Shown here: positions 61,601 through 64,000 of the stretch, piece after piece
How the letters are laid out: each line of letters starts with the position of its first letter
Numbering within the stretch: position 1 is the first letter of the stretch
Made by a program: the position numbers and the translations under genes
The notes under the pieces: model-generated
What the model was told of the DNA's origin: nothing
The model's input: the letters and a program-made list of their open reading frames with translations, nothing else
Database searches by the model: none
NCBI RefSeq assembly: GCF_046557915.1
Contig: NZ_JBHEBG010000001.1
Coordinates: 1,364,001 to 1,428,000, forward strand
Length of the DNA: 64,000 nt
DNA from: JBHEBG01 sp046557915
GTDB taxonomy: Bacteria > Bacteroidota > Bacteroidia > Flavobacteriales > Flavobacteriaceae
Direction of reading: 5' to 3'

Positions 61601-62633
61601 GATATTTCAACTTTTTTACAGGGCCCCCAACGCAAAAAAATCTGGAAGTTTAGGCACAGGTGTAGGATTGGTCCTTGCAAGCGATCTGGCTAAATTAGTG
61701 GGTGGAAAAGTGTTCCTTGAAGAATCTTCCCCTAAAGGCTCTACTTTTTCATTTACTTTTCCTTATGAACATCCTATTATTCTGGGACATTCGGACAAAG
61801 GCACTGAAACTGTTGAAGGGTTACAGGAAAATGAACATCAAGTTACTGCTAATCCAAAAGTACTTTTGGTAGATGATAATGAGGATTTACTGAATTTTAG
61901 CAAAAGTAAATTGAGTGCCAGATTTAGGGTAGATACAGCTTCCAATGGATACACCGCGCTTGAAGTCATAAAGAAAAACAGACCCGATATAGTAGTTTGC
62001 GATATTGTTATGCCTAAAATGAACGGACTTCAGTTATGCATGAGCTTGAAGAAAAATATTGAAACATGTCATATCCCTGTTATTCTATTGACAGGTCTAG
62101 AGGCCAAGGAAAATGTCTTACAAGGCCTAGAAAGCGGTGCAGATGACTATATAGTTAAGCCTTACGATTTCGAATTGCTTTTTAGCAAAATGGAAGGTTT
62201 GTTGCAGAACAGATTGGTATTAAAAAATAAGTTTTTGATTCATGAAGAAGAAAAAATCGAGTTTTCAAACGAACTTGATGATAATTTCATGAAAGAACTC
62301 ACTCAATTTGTTGAAGAAAACATCAGTGATGTGACATTTTCCATAAAAGATATGTGCGAGGCCATGGGTATGAGCAGGACGTCCTTTTATCATAAACTGA
62401 AATCATTGATAGACATCTCTCCCAATGAGTTTATAAGAACTATACGGTTGAAAAAAGGCAGATCCATGCTGTTGACCAACAATTACAATGTGAGTGAGGT
62501 AGCTTATAATGTAGGTTTTTCGGACGCAAAATATTTTGGAACCTTGTTTAAAAAATACTTCGGGAAGAGCCCCTCGGTCTTTCTCTCTGAAAAAAGAAAC
62601 GAAACAATTCAAGTTTCTGATCAAGACTTTTAA
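58623..62633 (+). CDS. Hybrid two-component system regulator (HTCS)
   Basis: The protein has 1336 residues. A signal peptide or start helix is near residues 20-40 ('LHLTISFIFLCTLSQAQ'). Then come tandem two-bladed-propeller repeats ('GVGEGLSSNTVFSTIEDKDGFIWI', 'NNHLWFGMEDG', 'NDRLWIGSRKLG' and others) up to about 690, a Y_Y_Y domain (about 700-780) and a transmembrane helix near 792-815 ('AYLIYFVIVILLLTLIIY'). The cytoplasmic part holds HisKA ('IAHEIKTP', His837), HATPase_c ('NLLSNAIKYTL', 'DSGIGIV'), a receiver domain ('VCDIVMPKMNG', Asp1127) and a C-terminal AraC-type HTH ('DMCEAMGMSRTSFYHKLK'). It senses periplasmic oligosaccharide and activates a neighbouring locus, most likely that starting at 63009. 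Confidence 0.96.
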   Translation: MSNLCCCLKRIFKLGYGRKKVVSGLHLTISFIFLCTLSQAQNLNFQKYGVGEGLSSNTVFSTIEDKDGFIWISTEEGVDRFDGLNFRHYNLPSLYEYRTVNDVEYYLKIDSNNEIWLLTLGGLLYHYNPSKDEFVLFLMLKDQSDQAFLTFHIDHNNHLWFGMEDGVLVLDPDSVLFHRIPIVKHTTSSIIQDDKLRYYLGTNNGVVVLDSNQNFLYNLLDVSSSEEIGLKDSEISSLFVDEENDRLWIGSRKLGLCVFNLVNFDFIRPKGLQSFKGLKISSFERFSKEEVIIGVDGEGLLIWNLNQQKVIQKISDQDIGPSALSSRSVQQVFRNSTGVFFVSTWRGGLNVYSPSNLNFSSIKHFPNTKKSLRNDVVMMLFEISPDVIGFGTDKGISVWDKKEDNWQHLEIEHSGAEHMSNSRSIAVDQRNNLWATSYTDSLVLFQSTKGGDYTSTKNFPLDLSLNRFNKVFASSNDLIWFSDDDKKRITCYSLITQKVRHYPFAFGNVQTMLDLSTEQLALGTSSGLVVFNTDKGIAEELDIINTTRLKTTMISSMVLDMNKQLWVGTRYEGLFIINFFKNTVVRLTSENGLLSNRIFALTVDKGNVWASTSKGISRVDGKNNISNFTESDGLISVDFNYNAAFKDTDGQLYFGTNDGVITFNPDEIHPVTSDKSLAFNEFYLNHKRVLDGDNSPLDKSLNDTELIELRHNQNSFSIGFTSIDFLHSDQGNFQWKLENFDEEWISDQSTSRASYTNLNPGSYTFKLRMVGNKEDMMGKEKQVELIIHPPFWKTAWAYLIYFVIVILLLTLIIYSNGLRIKSEHSKEKLHYLVNIAHEIKTPLMLIKAPLTDLRNNNKMDASLQQGIDIALKNAEKVHQQMMQFLDFRHFGLRKKTQVLYPIDLVRFIQDKVFAFKILADKKNIDISLDSDTTHFMINADEKIFDKIIGNLLSNAIKYTLHNGKVSVKLATKKKCKISIKDSGIGIVHSQKRKIFQLFYRAPNAKKSGSLGTGVGLVLASDLAKLVGGKVFLEESSPKGSTFSFTFPYEHPIILGHSDKGTETVEGLQENEHQVTANPKVLLVDDNEDLLNFSKSKLSARFRVDTASNGYTALEVIKKNRPDIVVCDIVMPKMNGLQLCMSLKKNIETCHIPVILLTGLEAKENVLQGLESGADDYIVKPYDFELLFSKMEGLLQNRLVLKNKFLIHEEEKIEFSNELDDNFMKELTQFVEENISDVTFSIKDMCEAMGMSRTSFYHKLKSLIDISPNEFIRTIRLKKGRSMLLTNNYNVSEVAYNVGFSDAKYFGTLFKKYFGKSPSVFLSEKRNETIQVSDQDF

Positions 62634-63008
62634 GTCGATGTAGCCTTTTTTATATTTCTAATCCGAATATGGTCCAAGTTCCTTGGCTTTCCGCCATGGA
62701 CTCCGCTACAACTGATGTACTTATTTACCGGTACTTCAAGCGGTTTAACCATTATATCGTTTGAATTTCACTGTTTTGCACATATAAAATCAAGACCTAA
62801 AAATAAAAAAGGCCAAGGATGTTTTACCTAAATGCATATTGATAGTATTTCTACCACATAAAACTATTTGCCGACCCCATCCATTTAGTGCACACATATC
62901 TTCACCACTTGAAAACTGTACATCCTTGATTTATTGGATCTACCTATCCTTTATTGATTTCAGAAATGGGCAGTTTATTATGTACAAACTAACTAAATAC
63001 TATTGATT
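62634..63008. other. Intergenic region before the second SusC
   Basis: About 375 bp carry no gene. An ACTATTTG -7-like element lies at about 62863-62870, 139 bp before the SusC ATG. No terminator is clear after the HTCS gene. Confidence 0.45.
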
Positions 63009-64000
63009 ATGAGTCTAAAAATTAATTGTCATTGGTTAAAACCTAAAAGGAATGTAAGTTGCTTTAAAATTAGGTTTTTCTCAATATTGATTTGCCTTGG
63101 AGTCCATTGGACCATGGCAAGTGCTGAAACAAAATTCGAAGTAAACAAAATCGTACAGTCTACAGTGACAGGTACTATTACCGATGCTTCAGGTGCTCCG
63201 TTACCTGGTGTAAACATCTTGGTGAAAGGAACCACAAATGGAACCCAGACGGATTTTGATGGTAATTACAGCATTGTGGCCGCTGAAAATGCCGTGTTAG
63301 TGTTTAGCTATATTGGCTTTTCTACACAGGAAATTCCTGTCAATGGACAATCGGTCATCAATGCTGCTCTTGAGGAAGATGCGAGCCAGTTGGATGAGGT
63401 TGTAGTAACAGGTTATACCACACAATCCAAAACAACGGTAACTGGCGCCATGTCCCAAGTTGATGTAGAAGAAGCCTTGGCGGTACCGATTCAAAATGCA
63501 GGACAAGCATTACAAGGAAGGGCATCCGGGGTTACCGTAGTAGGTGGAGGGCAACCTGGTAGTACGCCCTTGATAAGGATCAGGGGCTTAGGGACCACCA
63601 ACAATAATGGCCCCTTGATAATCATTGATGGGGTACAGACAACCGATGGTAGTATTTTAAGTCAGATAAACCCTAATGATATTCAAGCTATAAACATTCT
63701 AAAAGATGGTTCGGCGGCTATCTATGGAGCAAGAGCTTCCAACGGTGTGGTCATTGTTACAACAAAGTCAGGGACAAGAGATGAAAAACCGAAATTAAGT
63801 TTTAATTCATATATAGGTTTTCAACAATTGGCAAAATCCCAAGACGTTCTCAACGCCCAACAATTGGGTGAGGTACTGTTCGAAAGTTTCATCAATGATG
63901 GTGTTGCCCCCACACATCCTCAATATGGTAGTGGCGCAACGCCTGTAATTCCAGAATTTATAAGGGGAAGCGATGCTCAGCCTTATGATGAGATTAACAA
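63009..64000 (+). CDS. SusC/RagA-family TonB-dependent transporter, partial
   Basis: The frame starts at ATG 63009 and runs off the window end after 330 residues. A signal peptide ('FFSILICLGVHWTMASA') is followed by the carboxypeptidase-D-like domain ('GTITDASGAPLPGVNILVKG', 'DFDGNYSI'), the segment 'DEVVVTGYTTQSKTTVTGA' and the plug ('IRGLGTTNNNGPLIIIDGV', 'INILKDGSAAIYGARASNG'). Start and domain order match a full SusC. It differs clearly from the rhamnose-locus SusC. It is downstream of the HTCS gene and so begins a second utilisation locus with an unknown target. Confidence 0.95.
   Translation, partial: MSLKINCHWLKPKRNVSCFKIRFFSILICLGVHWTMASAETKFEVNKIVQSTVTGTITDASGAPLPGVNILVKGTTNGTQTDFDGNYSIVAAENAVLVFSYIGFSTQEIPVNGQSVINAALEEDASQLDEVVVTGYTTQSKTTVTGAMSQVDVEEALAVPIQNAGQALQGRASGVTVVGGGQPGSTPLIRIRGLGTTNNNGPLIIIDGVQTTDGSILSQINPNDIQAINILKDGSAAIYGARASNGVVIVTTKSGTRDEKPKLSFNSYIGFQQLAKSQDVLNAQQLGEVLFESFINDGVAPTHPQYGSGATPVIPEFIRGSDAQPYDEIN

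Overview
The window looks like chromosomal DNA of a marine-type member of the Flavobacteriaceae (Bacteroidota). The evidence is AT-rich DNA, SusC/SusD pairs, a hybrid two-component regulator, a type IX secretion sorting tail, promoters of the TAnnTTTG kind, and start codons with no clear Shine-Dalgarno sequence. No insertion sequence, phage gene, CRISPR array or rRNA was seen, and no frameshift is evident.

Region A (1-17.7 kb) appears to be a signalling and exopolysaccharide locus. A truncated gene, possibly the C-terminus of a haem-NO-binding (H-NOX) protein, overlaps a PAS-PAS histidine kinase. A free HPt protein and a LytTR response regulator follow in the same tight operon. Next come a T9SS-exported DUF4114 protein, a TPR/outer-membrane-barrel protein, a lipid-linked-sugar flippase, a GT4 glycosyltransferase, a reverse-strand operon (PTPS-related membrane protein, lipoprotein, membrane-anchored glycoside hydrolase) and a fusion of a response-regulator receiver domain to a GT2 glycosyltransferase. 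Promoters of four forward-strand genes (2870, 7814, 9188, 16560) share 9-bp elements at a 21-bp period and a fixed distance (59 bp for the middle element) from an ATATTTG -7 box. This is the geometry of LytTR binding sites, so I infer one regulon controlled by the LytTR regulator. It is the most interesting system in the window.

Region B (17.7-24.5 kb) is mostly housekeeping or accessory: a DUF4407 membrane protein, an NTF2-like lipoprotein, a BlaI/BlaR1-type repressor and M56 peptidase pair with two visible operators, an M20 dipeptidase, a tRNA-Leu(UAG) preceded by a run of hairpins, and a lumazine-binding-like secreted protein.

Region C (24.5-58 kb) is an L-rhamnose polysaccharide utilisation locus joined to a full rhamnose catabolic pathway. 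The reverse strand carries an MFS transporter, an arabinose/fucose-isomerase-like enzyme, SusC, SusD, two GH106 alpha-L-rhamnosidases, rhamnose mutarotase, a sulfatase, a sialate-O-acetylesterase-like esterase and a large lipoprotein of unknown family. The forward strand carries RhaEW aldolase/dehydrogenase, rhamnose isomerase, a rhamnulokinase-like kinase, L-lactate dehydrogenase and an NCS1-type transporter. Two GntR regulators sit between the two arms. A second NCS1 paralogue and a mannitol-dehydrogenase-family enzyme follow. The predicted flow is sulfated or acetylated rhamnose glycan -> L-rhamnose -> rhamnulose -> rhamnulose-1-phosphate -> DHAP + lactaldehyde -> L-lactate -> pyruvate.

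Region D (58.6-64 kb) starts a second utilisation locus: a full hybrid two-component regulator followed by a SusC-type receptor cut by the window end.
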